A stretch of DNA of 64,000 nucleotides from Candidatus Proelusimicrobium tauri (lineage in GTDB: Bacteria > Elusimicrobiota > Elusimicrobia > Elusimicrobiales > Elusimicrobiaceae): assembly GCA_002311025.1 (NCBI GenBank), contig DBYY01000007.1:29381-93380 (forward strand). The letters are read 5' to 3'. This document shows, piece by piece, positions 26,420 through 34,185 of this stretch. The notes beneath the pieces are model-generated. The model was not told where the DNA came from and did not search any database. It saw only the letters and a program-made list of their open reading frames with translations. Made by a program: the position numbers and the translations under genes. Each line of letters opens with the position of its first letter. Position 1 is the stretch's first letter.

Positions 26420-26965
26420 TTATCTTTCTTTTTGACCGCCGATATTGTGAACTATCATATCATCGCCATCATGTTCTTTAATATGAACGTGGATAATATC
26501 ATCATCTGCAGTGGTAACTTCACGTCCGACATAATCTGCTCTGACGGGTATTTCCCTATGGCCTCTATCAACAATGACCAAGAGTTCCACTTTGTGCGGG
26601 CGACCTTGATCCATAATAGCATCTAAAGCACATCTAACGGTTCTGCCGGTATATAAAACATCGTCAACTAAAACGATATCCATACCTTTAATATCAAAAC
26701 CGATTGAAGCGCCTTTCATTTGAGGGTCTTGGGCAACTTGAGTTAAATCATCTCTATATAAAGTAATATCCAAAACACCTAAAGGTAAATCTATTCTATA
26801 GAAATTTTTAATTCTATCGTGTAATCTTTGGGCAATATAAACACCGCGTGTCTTAATACCTACTAAACAAAGTTTATTAGTATCGGTATGTCTTTCCACA
26901 ATTTCCAGGGCAAGTCTATCTAAAGTTTTTGATAAAGATTTTTCATCTACTATAATTTTTTTCAT
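26420..26965 (-). CDS. pyrR: PyrR-type bifunctional regulator/uracil phosphoribosyltransferase
   Basis: 181 residues. The PRPP-binding loop VDDVLYTGRT (about 100-109) and the following VDRGHREIPVRADYVGRE are typical of PyrR, which makes UMP from uracil and in many bacteria controls pyr operons by RNA binding. No pyr biosynthesis gene or recognisable PyrR-binding leader is in the window, so only the enzyme role can be supported. A clear AAAGGAGAAT ribosome site precedes the ATG. Confidence 0.93.
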   Translation of the reverse strand: MKKIIVDEKSLSKTLDRLALEIVERHTDTNKLCLVGIKTRGVYIAQRLHDRIKNFYRIDLPLGVLDITLYRDDLTQVAQDPQMKGASIGFDIKGMDIVLVDDVLYTGRTVRCALDAIMDQGRPHKVELLVIVDRGHREIPVRADYVGREVTTADDDIIHVHIKEHDGDDMIVHNIGGQKER

Positions 26966-27007
26966 AAAGATTCTCCTTTAGGACTTTTTGGGTCTTTTTA
27001 AATTGTA

Positions 27008-28438
27008 TCATTTTTTATTTGTACGTTTATCTGCTTTTTTATTTAAAGAGGCAAGGGATAAAATAATTTCTTCTTGTAAAGCGTCAATTTCCGCCCTAGA
27101 TAAGGTAAAATTATTACTAATAACACAAAAGGCAATAAGTTTGTTTTGTCTATCCTGCACATAACCTGCATGGGCGCGAACCCCTTCAATAGAACCTGTT
27201 TTTACTCTTGCTTTACCTACTGCAAGAGTATCTTTCATACGGTTTGACATATTGCCTATATCGTTTTCATCCCCAACTACGGATAAAGATTCTATAAAAT
27301 CTTGACCATAAGGTTGTTTTTGAACCTGCTCCAGCAAAGAAACAATTGTTTTACAAGTGGTGCTGTTTGAACGGGCAAGGCCACTACCGTCAAAAAGATT
27401 TGTATCGGTGCTGTCTATACCCATTTTTTCTAAATAAGATTTTATAGCGTCAATACCTTCTTCTGCGCTACCTTTACCTAAATGACGAAGCAAAATATCG
27501 GCATATAAATTAAGACTTCTCTTATTGGTTTTTTGGACTATTTCTTTTAACGGCGCAGATAAATGGGTATAAAGTAAATTTTCCGGCAAGTAATTATCAC
27601 TAGAACCGACTAAGGCTTTGCCTTTTACTTTTATTCCGTTTTCCATAAGTTTTGCTTTAAAAAACTTAGCCGTAAACAAAGCCGGACTTGCTATTGCGCC
27701 AAGAACTTCCGTTTTTTGTTTTGTTAAAGGCAAACGACCTCTTATTTGCATCTTTTCTGAAAGAGGGACAAAATTTAAATAAGTATCTTCACGGGAAACC
27801 TGACTTGTATAATATGCCTTAACTTCTATTGGAACTTCATATTCCTGAGGAGATATCTTGGCAATTTTTCCAATTTCCCCCTCTTCACCGGAAGGTTCAA
27901 AATAAACGGAAAAATTATTGTCTTTTATAGTTAATGCATCCGAAGGAGCGGCAAAATAATTACCTATATTTTGATAAGTTGTGTGAATAGGCAAAGTATT
28001 ATCTTTAAACAAAGTATTATCACCGTAAATGTTGCCGGTAATTGTGGTTATACCCTGTTTTTTTAAAGCATCTACCCAAGATAAAGCCACCTGTTCTATA
28101 CTCTTATCAAAATACTTTGAGGCAAGACTCGGATCTCCGCCGCCGACGATATAAATATCCCCTTTAATTTTGTTACCTTTTCTTATGCCGCTAAAATAAA
28201 TTTTTGTTTCAAAAGTATAATCAGGTCCAAAAGTATCTAAAGCCGCCGCGGTAGTAAATAGTTTGACTATGCTTGCAGGATTTAAACGCCAAGAAGAGTT
28301 TTTATCCAAAACAACCTCGCCGTCAATATATTTTGCATAAACACTTGACTGCGCACCTTCAAGCGCAAATAATTTATCTTGCGCAAAAGTCAAAACACCT
28401 AAAAAGGTAAAAATAAAAAATAAATAAAATCTTTTCAT
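27008..28438 (-). CDS. dacB: PBP4-type D-alanyl-D-alanine carboxypeptidase/endopeptidase
   Basis: 476 residues from the ATG at 28438. This start is chosen because it begins directly with the signal peptide (KRFYLFFIFTFLGVLTFAQ), and a longer in-frame start would run into the divergent helicase gene. The S13 peptidase motifs are present: NPASIVKLF (SxxK), RSLNLYADIL (SxN) and VKTGSIEGVRAHAGY (KTG). It trims or cleaves peptidoglycan cross-links in the periplasm. No Shine-Dalgarno; TATCCT lies 6 bases before the ATG, so the message may be leaderless. Confidence 0.92.
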   Translation of the reverse strand: MKRFYLFFIFTFLGVLTFAQDKLFALEGAQSSVYAKYIDGEVVLDKNSSWRLNPASIVKLFTTAAALDTFGPDYTFETKIYFSGIRKGNKIKGDIYIVGGGDPSLASKYFDKSIEQVALSWVDALKKQGITTITGNIYGDNTLFKDNTLPIHTTYQNIGNYFAAPSDALTIKDNNFSVYFEPSGEEGEIGKIAKISPQEYEVPIEVKAYYTSQVSREDTYLNFVPLSEKMQIRGRLPLTKQKTEVLGAIASPALFTAKFFKAKLMENGIKVKGKALVGSSDNYLPENLLYTHLSAPLKEIVQKTNKRSLNLYADILLRHLGKGSAEEGIDAIKSYLEKMGIDSTDTNLFDGSGLARSNSTTCKTIVSLLEQVQKQPYGQDFIESLSVVGDENDIGNMSNRMKDTLAVGKARVKTGSIEGVRAHAGYVQDRQNKLIAFCVISNNFTLSRAEIDALQEEIILSLASLNKKADKRTNKK

Positions 28439-28471
28439 ACTTATAGGATAGCACATTAAGAGGCAGATTAG

Positions 28472-28477
28472 TATAAT
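28472..28477 (+). promoter_or_regulatory. -10 box of a leaderless promoter for the helicase gene
   Basis: A perfect TATAAT is separated from the ATG at 28484 by 6 bases. The -35 region (about 28449) is poor. No Shine-Dalgarno lies within reach of the ATG. Confidence 0.6.
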
Positions 28478-28483
28478 ATAAGT

Positions 28484-29878
28484 ATGCAAAAAACTTTCAA
28501 TAATTTCGGTTTATCCAAAAAACTTGTTTTAAATTTAAAAGAACAAGATTTTATAATTCCTACTGAAATACAGCAAAGCGCCATAGAACCTTTTTTGGAA
28601 GGTAGCGATATCATTGCTTGCGCAAAAACCGGTAGCGGAAAAACGGCCGCTTATCTTATACCTATTATTGAAATGTTAAGTAAAGAAGAAGATTCTTGCG
28701 CTTTGGTTGTTGCACCGACAAGAGAACTTGCCCAGCAAATAAGCCAAGTTTTTATAAGTCTTGCTAAAAATTTTAATATTAAACCTGCTCTTTTGACCGG
28801 CGGTAAAATGATGCAGGCACAACTTAGACGCCTTAAACAAAACCCTCGTTTTATAAGTGGCACTCCCGGCAGAATAAATGACCATATCGCAAGAAAAACT
28901 TTCCCACTTGAAAAAATAAAATATATTGTTTGGGATGAAACCGATAGAATGCTTGAACTAGGTTTTTTTGAACAAATCGAAAACATTTTAAATAAACTAC
29001 CCAAAGAAAAACAGAGTTTTATGCTTTCAGCCACTTTTAATAAACGCTTGATAAATCTTGCCTCTAAATACTTGATAGAACCTAAAATAATTTCTATCAG
29101 TAAAGGTAATGAAGTGCCCGACCTTATTAAGCAAGAAACTGTTGATACAAGCGGTTCTTACAAACTTGTTGAACTTGAAAAAATTTTAAAAGACAAAAAA
29201 GAAAAAATTTTGGTTTTTTGCGCAACTCACGCAAGCACAAAAGAAGTTTGTAACTATTTGCGTAAGAAAAATATGCTTGTACGTTTTATAAACGGTGCTT
29301 TAAAACAAAAACAAAGAGATAAAACCATAAAAGATTTTAAACAGGGTAATTTTAATATCCTTTGCGCAACCGACCTTGCCGCGCGCGGACTTGATATCGA
29401 CGATATAAGTTTAGTTGTAAATTATGAACTTCCTTTACATGCGCAGGAATATATTCACAGAATAGGAAGAACAGGCCGTTTTAATAAAAAAGGTAAAGCA
29501 ATAACTCTGCTTGCAAAAGCAGATAAACCTTTGTGGAAAGAGATAAAAACTTATCTTAATTCAAATAATTCTCAAGAGCAAAAAGGTATTGATTTAGAAG
29601 AAGAATTTAATCAATTAAGACAAACAAAGATAAAACCCTCTTTGCCGATTAAAAAAGAAATAAAGAAAACAGAAATTAAACTTCCACAAAAAATAGAAAA
29701 AAAACCTACTTTACCCAAAGAAGAAACAAAACCTATACCTTTGGTTCAAACAGATGTTTGGGGATTCAAAAAAGTGTATGTAGGTAAAGTAGCAAAACAA
29801 GAAAAGCAAAAAAAAGAAATTAAAAAAAGAAAATTTATAAACAAAAAAATAACAAAAAAATTCCGCCGTAAGAGATAA
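28484..29878 (+). CDS. DEAD-box-type ATP-dependent RNA helicase (DETD variant)
   Basis: 464 residues. Q motif FIIPTEIQQSAI, Walker A AKTGSGKTAA, PTRELAQQ, SGTPGRIND, SATF, ARGLD and HRIGRTGRF are all intact. Motif II reads DETD (WDETDRML) rather than DEAD, a rare substitution that keeps the two metal- and water-handling acids. The last 100 residues are Lys-rich and low complexity, as in RNA-binding tails of RhlE/CsdA-type enzymes. The likely role is ribosome assembly or mRNA unwinding, especially under cold or stress. It converges on the CDF gene with one base between the stops. Confidence 0.93.
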   Translation: MQKTFNNFGLSKKLVLNLKEQDFIIPTEIQQSAIEPFLEGSDIIACAKTGSGKTAAYLIPIIEMLSKEEDSCALVVAPTRELAQQISQVFISLAKNFNIKPALLTGGKMMQAQLRRLKQNPRFISGTPGRINDHIARKTFPLEKIKYIVWDETDRMLELGFFEQIENILNKLPKEKQSFMLSATFNKRLINLASKYLIEPKIISISKGNEVPDLIKQETVDTSGSYKLVELEKILKDKKEKILVFCATHASTKEVCNYLRKKNMLVRFINGALKQKQRDKTIKDFKQGNFNILCATDLAARGLDIDDISLVVNYELPLHAQEYIHRIGRTGRFNKKGKAITLLAKADKPLWKEIKTYLNSNNSQEQKGIDLEEEFNQLRQTKIKPSLPIKKEIKKTEIKLPQKIEKKPTLPKEETKPIPLVQTDVWGFKKVYVGKVAKQEKQKKEIKKRKFINKKITKKFRRKR

Positions 29879-29879
29879 T

Positions 29880-30761
29880 TTAAATCGGCTCTGCGTGCAC
29901 GATAATTACAGTATGTTTACCATATACTTTTTTCAATTCGTTTTCAAGTAAAGTTGTTTTATCGTGGGCCTTGATAAAAGTTGTTTCTTTATCAATATCG
30001 ATATGTAAATCAATAAAAATTTTATAACCGCTACGGCGTGTCTTAATCTCGTGGGGATTTTTTATTCCCTCAATACTTAAGGCAATTTCTTTTATCTTTT
30101 TGATATCTTCCGAAGGTAAGGCTCGGTCAATAATTTCATCTACGGCATTTTTTATCATCTTCAGGGCAATTATAATAATCAAAATACTTATTACTATACC
30201 GACCAATGGATCTAAAACCGTCCACTTACCCCCTAGAAAAATGGCTCCGCCGATACCAATTAAAGCCGCTAGAGAAGAAAAAGCATCGCTTCTGTGATGC
30301 CAAGCATTTGCCATTACCGCTAAACTGTTTATTTTATGCCCAACCTTAACGGAATATTGATACATAAGTTCTTTAACAACAATAGATAAAAAAGCCATTA
30401 TCAAGGCAATATAACCCGGTCTTACCAAAGTATTTCCTTTAAACACCTGTAAAATTTCTTTAAAAGAGACAAAGAAAATTGCCCCTGCGACAAAGAGCAA
30501 AAACACGGAAATAAATAAAGCACACAAAGTTTCTATGCGGGCATGCCCATAGGGATGTTCTTTATCTGCCGGTTTGCTTGCCCACTCCACCCCGAATAAT
30601 AAAACAATATCCGTTAAAATATCTGAAAGAGAGTGGCTTGCATCAGCCATCATAGCGGCACTCTTCCCTAAAAAACCGGCAATAAATTTTAAAATCGTAA
30701 GTAAAATATTGCCCGCAACACAAATAAAAGTAAGTTTTCTTGTTTCCTTTATTCTTTCCAT
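29880..30761 (-). CDS. Cation diffusion facilitator (CDF) metal exporter
   Basis: 293 residues with six membrane helices and a C-terminal cytoplasmic metallochaperone-like domain. The metal-site helices are readable: MADASHSLSDILTD and ANAWHHRSDAFSS. This is the FieF/CzcD-type family, exporting Zn, Fe, Mn or similar divalent ions in exchange for protons. The HHxxD second site fits zinc or iron export, but specificity is uncertain. No Shine-Dalgarno; TATAAT lies 7 bases before the ATG. Confidence 0.92.
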   Translation of the reverse strand: MERIKETRKLTFICVAGNILLTILKFIAGFLGKSAAMMADASHSLSDILTDIVLLFGVEWASKPADKEHPYGHARIETLCALFISVFLLFVAGAIFFVSFKEILQVFKGNTLVRPGYIALIMAFLSIVVKELMYQYSVKVGHKINSLAVMANAWHHRSDAFSSLAALIGIGGAIFLGGKWTVLDPLVGIVISILIIIIALKMIKNAVDEIIDRALPSEDIKKIKEIALSIEGIKNPHEIKTRRSGYKIFIDLHIDIDKETTFIKAHDKTTLLENELKKVYGKHTVIIVHAEPI

Positions 30762-30768
30762 AATTTAT

Positions 30769-30794
30769 ATTATATATTTTTAATTTGCTATACT
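30769..30794. promoter_or_regulatory. Back-to-back leaderless -10 boxes (CDF gene and small membrane protein)
   Basis: Only 39 bases separate the two divergent ATGs. Leftward TATAAT (30769-30774) is 7 bases from the CDF ATG; rightward TATACT (30789-30794) is 6 bases from the other ATG. Neither gene has a ribosome site, and the two promoters must overlap. Confidence 0.6.
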
Positions 30795-30800
30795 TTATAT

Positions 30801-31283
30801 ATGGGAAAATTTATTTGGCGTTTATTTATTTTGATGGTTATCTTTATTGCCGGTCTATTAGTCGGTAATATCGTTGCGCCAAGACAAGTCTTACAAGAAA
30901 AAGATATCGTAGGCATTGTAAAAGTAAAAACTTCTTTAGATTTAGAAAAGGAAGAAGATTTTGCTACTATCACCCAAAGTCAAAACTTTAAAGAAGTTTA
31001 TCTTGCCTTTTTAAAAGAGTCTTATTTAGCGGCGAAAAAAGAATATGAATATCAATTACAAAACATTACAAAAAATCCGCAAGACATAAAAAATTTTGTA
31101 AAAGCCCAAAAAAATTATTCTACCATTGTCAGTTATATAGAACAAAATTATCCGCCTGAAGTAGAACCCGTAAAAGAAGAAATTAATGAAGAACAGAACC
31201 AAGAAAATGTTTCTCAAGAAAATGAGCAAGAAGAAGAAATAAAGACTTTAACAAAAGATTCTACGACCCAAGAACCTAAATAA
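30801..31283 (+). CDS. Single-pass membrane protein with acidic tail, function unknown
   Basis: 160 residues: one N-terminal helix (about 5-24, LFILMVIFIAGLLVGNIV), a helical middle region, then about 45 residues very rich in Glu, Gln and Asn. I recognise no family. It is the divergent partner of the CDF exporter and ends at a bidirectional terminator shared with gpmI, so it is probably a single-gene unit with a leaderless message. Confidence 0.65.
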   Translation: MGKFIWRLFILMVIFIAGLLVGNIVAPRQVLQEKDIVGIVKVKTSLDLEKEEDFATITQSQNFKEVYLAFLKESYLAAKKEYEYQLQNITKNPQDIKNFVKAQKNYSTIVSYIEQNYPPEVEPVKEEINEEQNQENVSQENEQEEEIKTLTKDSTTQEPK

Positions 31284-31302
31284 AAAACAAATAGATTTCA
31301 GT

Positions 31303-31338
31303 AAAAAATATCCCCTAATTTTTTAGGGGATATTTTTT
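31303..31338. terminator. Bidirectional terminator between the membrane protein and gpmI
   Basis: AAAAAATATCCCCTAA and its complement form a near-perfect hairpin with A and T runs on both sides, serving both converging genes. Confidence 0.9.
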
Positions 31339-31349
31339 GTTAATCTTTT

Positions 31350-32897
31350 TTATTTAATGAGGCTTTGTGCCGTCATTTCTTTTGGTATGGCTATGCCGAG
31401 TATTTCTAAAATAGTCGGCGCAATATCGCTAAGTTTTCCGCCTTCTTTAAGTTGAATTTTAGCGGCATCATCCGCAACATAAATAAATTCAACTAAATTA
31501 GTTGTGTGGGCCGTTTTAGGCATATTTATTTTAGAATCCCACATTTCTTCTGCATTACCGTGATCAGCAGTAATCAAGACGGTATAACCTTTTGCTAAAG
31601 CAGCACGGGCGACATCTCCGGTGCATTTATCAACGACTTCAACGGCTTTAACTGCTGAGTTAAAATTACCGGTATGACCGACCATATCGCAGTTTGCGAA
31701 ATTTAAAATAATTAAAGAATACTTTTCTTGATTTATTTCTTCAATGGCTCGCGCGGCAACAGGAAAGGCGTCCATTTCCGGATGGTCCGCGTAAGTTGCG
31801 GGGTCAAAAGTTCCTTTAATTTCAATTCTGTCTTCCCCCTCAAAGGGTTTTATGGCTTTACCGTTAAAGAAAGAAGTTACGTGTTTGAACTTTTGCGTTT
31901 CGGCAATTCTTAATTGTTTTAAGCCGGCTGCGGAAATAACTTCCCCGAGTAAATTATTCATACCGCCGCCTTCACTCATCGGCGAAAGAGCATTAAATTT
32001 AAAACTATCATAATACTTCGTTAAACCGCAGAAAACAATTTTAGGACGGCGGGTTCTTTGACCGGCAAAATCATCCTCCACAAAAGCACGGGTAAGTTGT
32101 ATTGCTCTATCCTGACGGAAATTAAAGAAAATAATACTATCGCCGTCTTTAACCCCTTTATAATCGCCTATAACCATAGGCGGTATATATTCATCAACCA
32201 TTTTGTTGCCGTCGGGTGTTTTTAGATTATCATAGGCATATTTTATGGCTTCTTCGGCAGTGTTTACATGATGACCTTTCCCGTCAACAATTAAGTCATA
32301 AGCATCGCTGGTAAGTTGCCAAGTTTCGTTTCTATCCATAGCATAATAACGGCCCATAAGCGTAGCAACTTTACCGATTTTATATTCCGCTATTTTATCT
32401 TCAAGCATTTTTAAATACCCCAGCGAACTTGTCGGCGGAGTATCACGACCGTCGGCAAAAAAGTGAATATAAACTTGTTTTATACCTTTTTGGGCGGCGT
32501 GTTTTAAAATTGCGTAAAGGTGGTCTTGATGGGCGTGAACGCCTTCATCTTGAACAAGGCCCATAAGATGTAATGCACTGTTATTTGCTAAACAATTATC
32601 AATTGCCGCTTTGAAAGCCGGCGCATTATAAATTGAACCGTCTTCAAAGGCATCTTTTAATCTTTTAAGTTCCTGAACGACAATTCTGCCTGCTCCCATA
32701 TTTAAGTGCCCAACTTCCGAAGACCCCATATAACCTTCCGGCAAACCGACTTGCGTGCCTGAGGCCTCAATTAAAGTATGCGGATATTTCGCCATAAAAT
32801 TATCTATATTTGGCGTCTGCGCTTTTGCAACGGCATTATAGGAACTGTCTTTTCTTTCCCCCCAGCCATCGCGAATTATAAGAATTACTTTTTTCAT
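31350..32897 (-). CDS. gpmI: 2,3-bisphosphoglycerate-independent phosphoglycerate mutase
   Basis: 515 residues. The phosphoserine site MGSSEVGHLNMGAGR, the metal ligands in LIIRDGWG and ITADHGNAEEM, and HFFADGRDTPP identify the Mn-dependent enzyme, which interconverts 3- and 2-phosphoglycerate in glycolysis. Two ATGs are possible. The one at 32903 directly abuts the AGGAG, while the one at 32897 is correctly spaced (6 bases) and overlaps the upstream stop in an ATGA quartet, so 32897 is used. It is the last gene of a long leftward operon. Confidence 0.96.
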   Translation of the reverse strand: MKKVILIIRDGWGERKDSSYNAVAKAQTPNIDNFMAKYPHTLIEASGTQVGLPEGYMGSSEVGHLNMGAGRIVVQELKRLKDAFEDGSIYNAPAFKAAIDNCLANNSALHLMGLVQDEGVHAHQDHLYAILKHAAQKGIKQVYIHFFADGRDTPPTSSLGYLKMLEDKIAEYKIGKVATLMGRYYAMDRNETWQLTSDAYDLIVDGKGHHVNTAEEAIKYAYDNLKTPDGNKMVDEYIPPMVIGDYKGVKDGDSIIFFNFRQDRAIQLTRAFVEDDFAGQRTRRPKIVFCGLTKYYDSFKFNALSPMSEGGGMNNLLGEVISAAGLKQLRIAETQKFKHVTSFFNGKAIKPFEGEDRIEIKGTFDPATYADHPEMDAFPVAARAIEEINQEKYSLIILNFANCDMVGHTGNFNSAVKAVEVVDKCTGDVARAALAKGYTVLITADHGNAEEMWDSKINMPKTAHTTNLVEFIYVADDAAKIQLKEGGKLSDIAPTILEILGIAIPKEMTAQSLIK

Positions 32898-33475
32898 AAA
32901 CATCTCCTATTTTGTAAGTTAAATAAATCTTGCAAGGTTCTTGCCCCCATATCTTTGAACTTAAAAAGAAAATAATAAAAGATTTTCTCCGTCATAATTG
33001 TATCAGCCATGGCTCTGTGCCAACCTTGACTTGAAACACCTAGTTCTTGCGCTATTAAACCTAGACGGTTACGTTTAAAATGGCCGTGTAAACGGGCATA
33101 TTTTAAAGTATCTAAAATTGTGCAATTTGGCATAGACTGACCGATTTGCTCAAACTCGTGGCGCAAAAATTTTGTATCGAAATCGGCATTATGACAAATT
33201 AAAACATTGCCTTCCAAAAGTTCTCTGATTTTCGGAGCAATATCTTTAAAAACAGGTTTATCTTGAACCATCTCATTGGTTATGCCGTGTATGGCAATAA
33301 CATCGGGCATAATAAAAACCTGAGGGTTTATAAGTGTGCCGTAACTTGCTATCCTTTTTTGAGCGCGGGAAGCAAGAAGGGCAACTTCACAGATTTTACC
33401 GCCGGTATCAGGAGTTAAGCCGGTTGTTTCCGTGTCTAAACAAACAAAAGTAGCATTTTCTATTAAGGTGTTCAT
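32894..33475 (-). CDS. DEDDh 3'-5' exonuclease (DNA polymerase III epsilon-like)
   Basis: 193 residues from the ATG at 33475, which overlaps the upstream stop (ATGA); longer in-frame starts would lie inside the DUF3307 gene. Exo I CLDTETTGL, Exo II CHNADFDTKF and Exo III HRAMADTIMTEKI supply the DEDDh metal-binding set. It could be a stand-alone proofreading subunit (DnaQ) or a DNA/RNA trimming exonuclease; the short length does not decide. Confidence 0.88.
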   Translation of the reverse strand: MNTLIENATFVCLDTETTGLTPDTGGKICEVALLASRAQKRIASYGTLINPQVFIMPDVIAIHGITNEMVQDKPVFKDIAPKIRELLEGNVLICHNADFDTKFLRHEFEQIGQSMPNCTILDTLKYARLHGHFKRNRLGLIAQELGVSSQGWHRAMADTIMTEKIFYYFLFKFKDMGARTLQDLFNLQNRRCL

Positions 33476-34185
33476 AAGTGATATATAAAAAATCGCATAA
33501 TAAGCGCAAATATCATTGTAATAACCGTTCCGCCGTAAAGACGGTAAGGACAAGTATCTATTACAAAAGGTTTCTTTAAAACAGAACCTGAAAAAGCCCA
33601 AGTTAAACCTAGCATATATCCCCAAAAACTAGGCATAAGTAAAAGCAAATATAAAGTTAAACGATAAAGAGTGCTTACAAAACGCTCGTCAAAAATAGGA
33701 TAAGTGCTGTGGCAAAAATCTCTTTTAAAAAGATAAATCAAAACCATAAAAAAATAAGTGCTGACCAAAGAACCTATTAAAATAAAAATAAATCTATCAC
33801 CCACAATAAAACTTTCCCCTTTGACGGAAACCAGCGGTGCTACAATAAACAAAAGCATTATTTCTATTGCTTGCCATAGCAAGAATAAAGAAAAATTATA
33901 CCCGTCAAAAGAACGGGTTTCGCTAGGGTTTATTTTATCAAGCAAGGCGTGTAAAACTGCCAAAACAAAAATACTTTTTGTTCCGTCTAAACTAATAGAA
34001 CCAAAATTTATCCAAGGAAGATTCAAAAAATTATGGCAGCAAATTAAACCCATTAAAAAAAAGACAACACCGTGAACAAAATAACCGGCAAAAACTTTTG
34101 TATTTTTTAATCTGTAAATAAAATTAAAATGAAAAAGGAAATCCGCAAGTAAATGCGCCAAAACTAAACGCCAAAAAATACTCAT
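33472..34185 (-). CDS. DUF3307-family membrane protein
   Basis: 237 residues with about six membrane helices. The N-terminal segment (LVLAHLLADFLFHFNFIYRLK, then YFVHGVVFF) is the DUF3307 signature; the function of the family is unknown, although members often sit beside signalling or phage-defence-like genes. The start at 34185 is chosen because it overlaps the kinase stop in an ATGA quartet and has GGAGGAAG upstream. Coupled to the histidine kinase, so a shared membrane pathway is possible. Confidence 0.8.
   Translation of the reverse strand: MSIFWRLVLAHLLADFLFHFNFIYRLKNTKVFAGYFVHGVVFFLMGLICCHNFLNLPWINFGSISLDGTKSIFVLAVLHALLDKINPSETRSFDGYNFSLFLLWQAIEIMLLFIVAPLVSVKGESFIVGDRFIFILIGSLVSTYFFMVLIYLFKRDFCHSTYPIFDERFVSTLYRLTLYLLLLMPSFWGYMLGLTWAFSGSVLKKPFVIDTCPYRLYGGTVITMIFALIMRFFIYHL

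Noticed and set aside
26966..27007. PyrR-binding attenuator near pyrR
   Set aside because: The gap before the next gene is too short and shows no anti-terminator/terminator pair; no pyr genes follow.
32897..33625. Longer start for the exonuclease at 33625
   Set aside because: The extra 50 residues lie wholly inside the DUF3307 gene and resemble no exonuclease; the ATGA overlap at 33475 fits the operon pattern.
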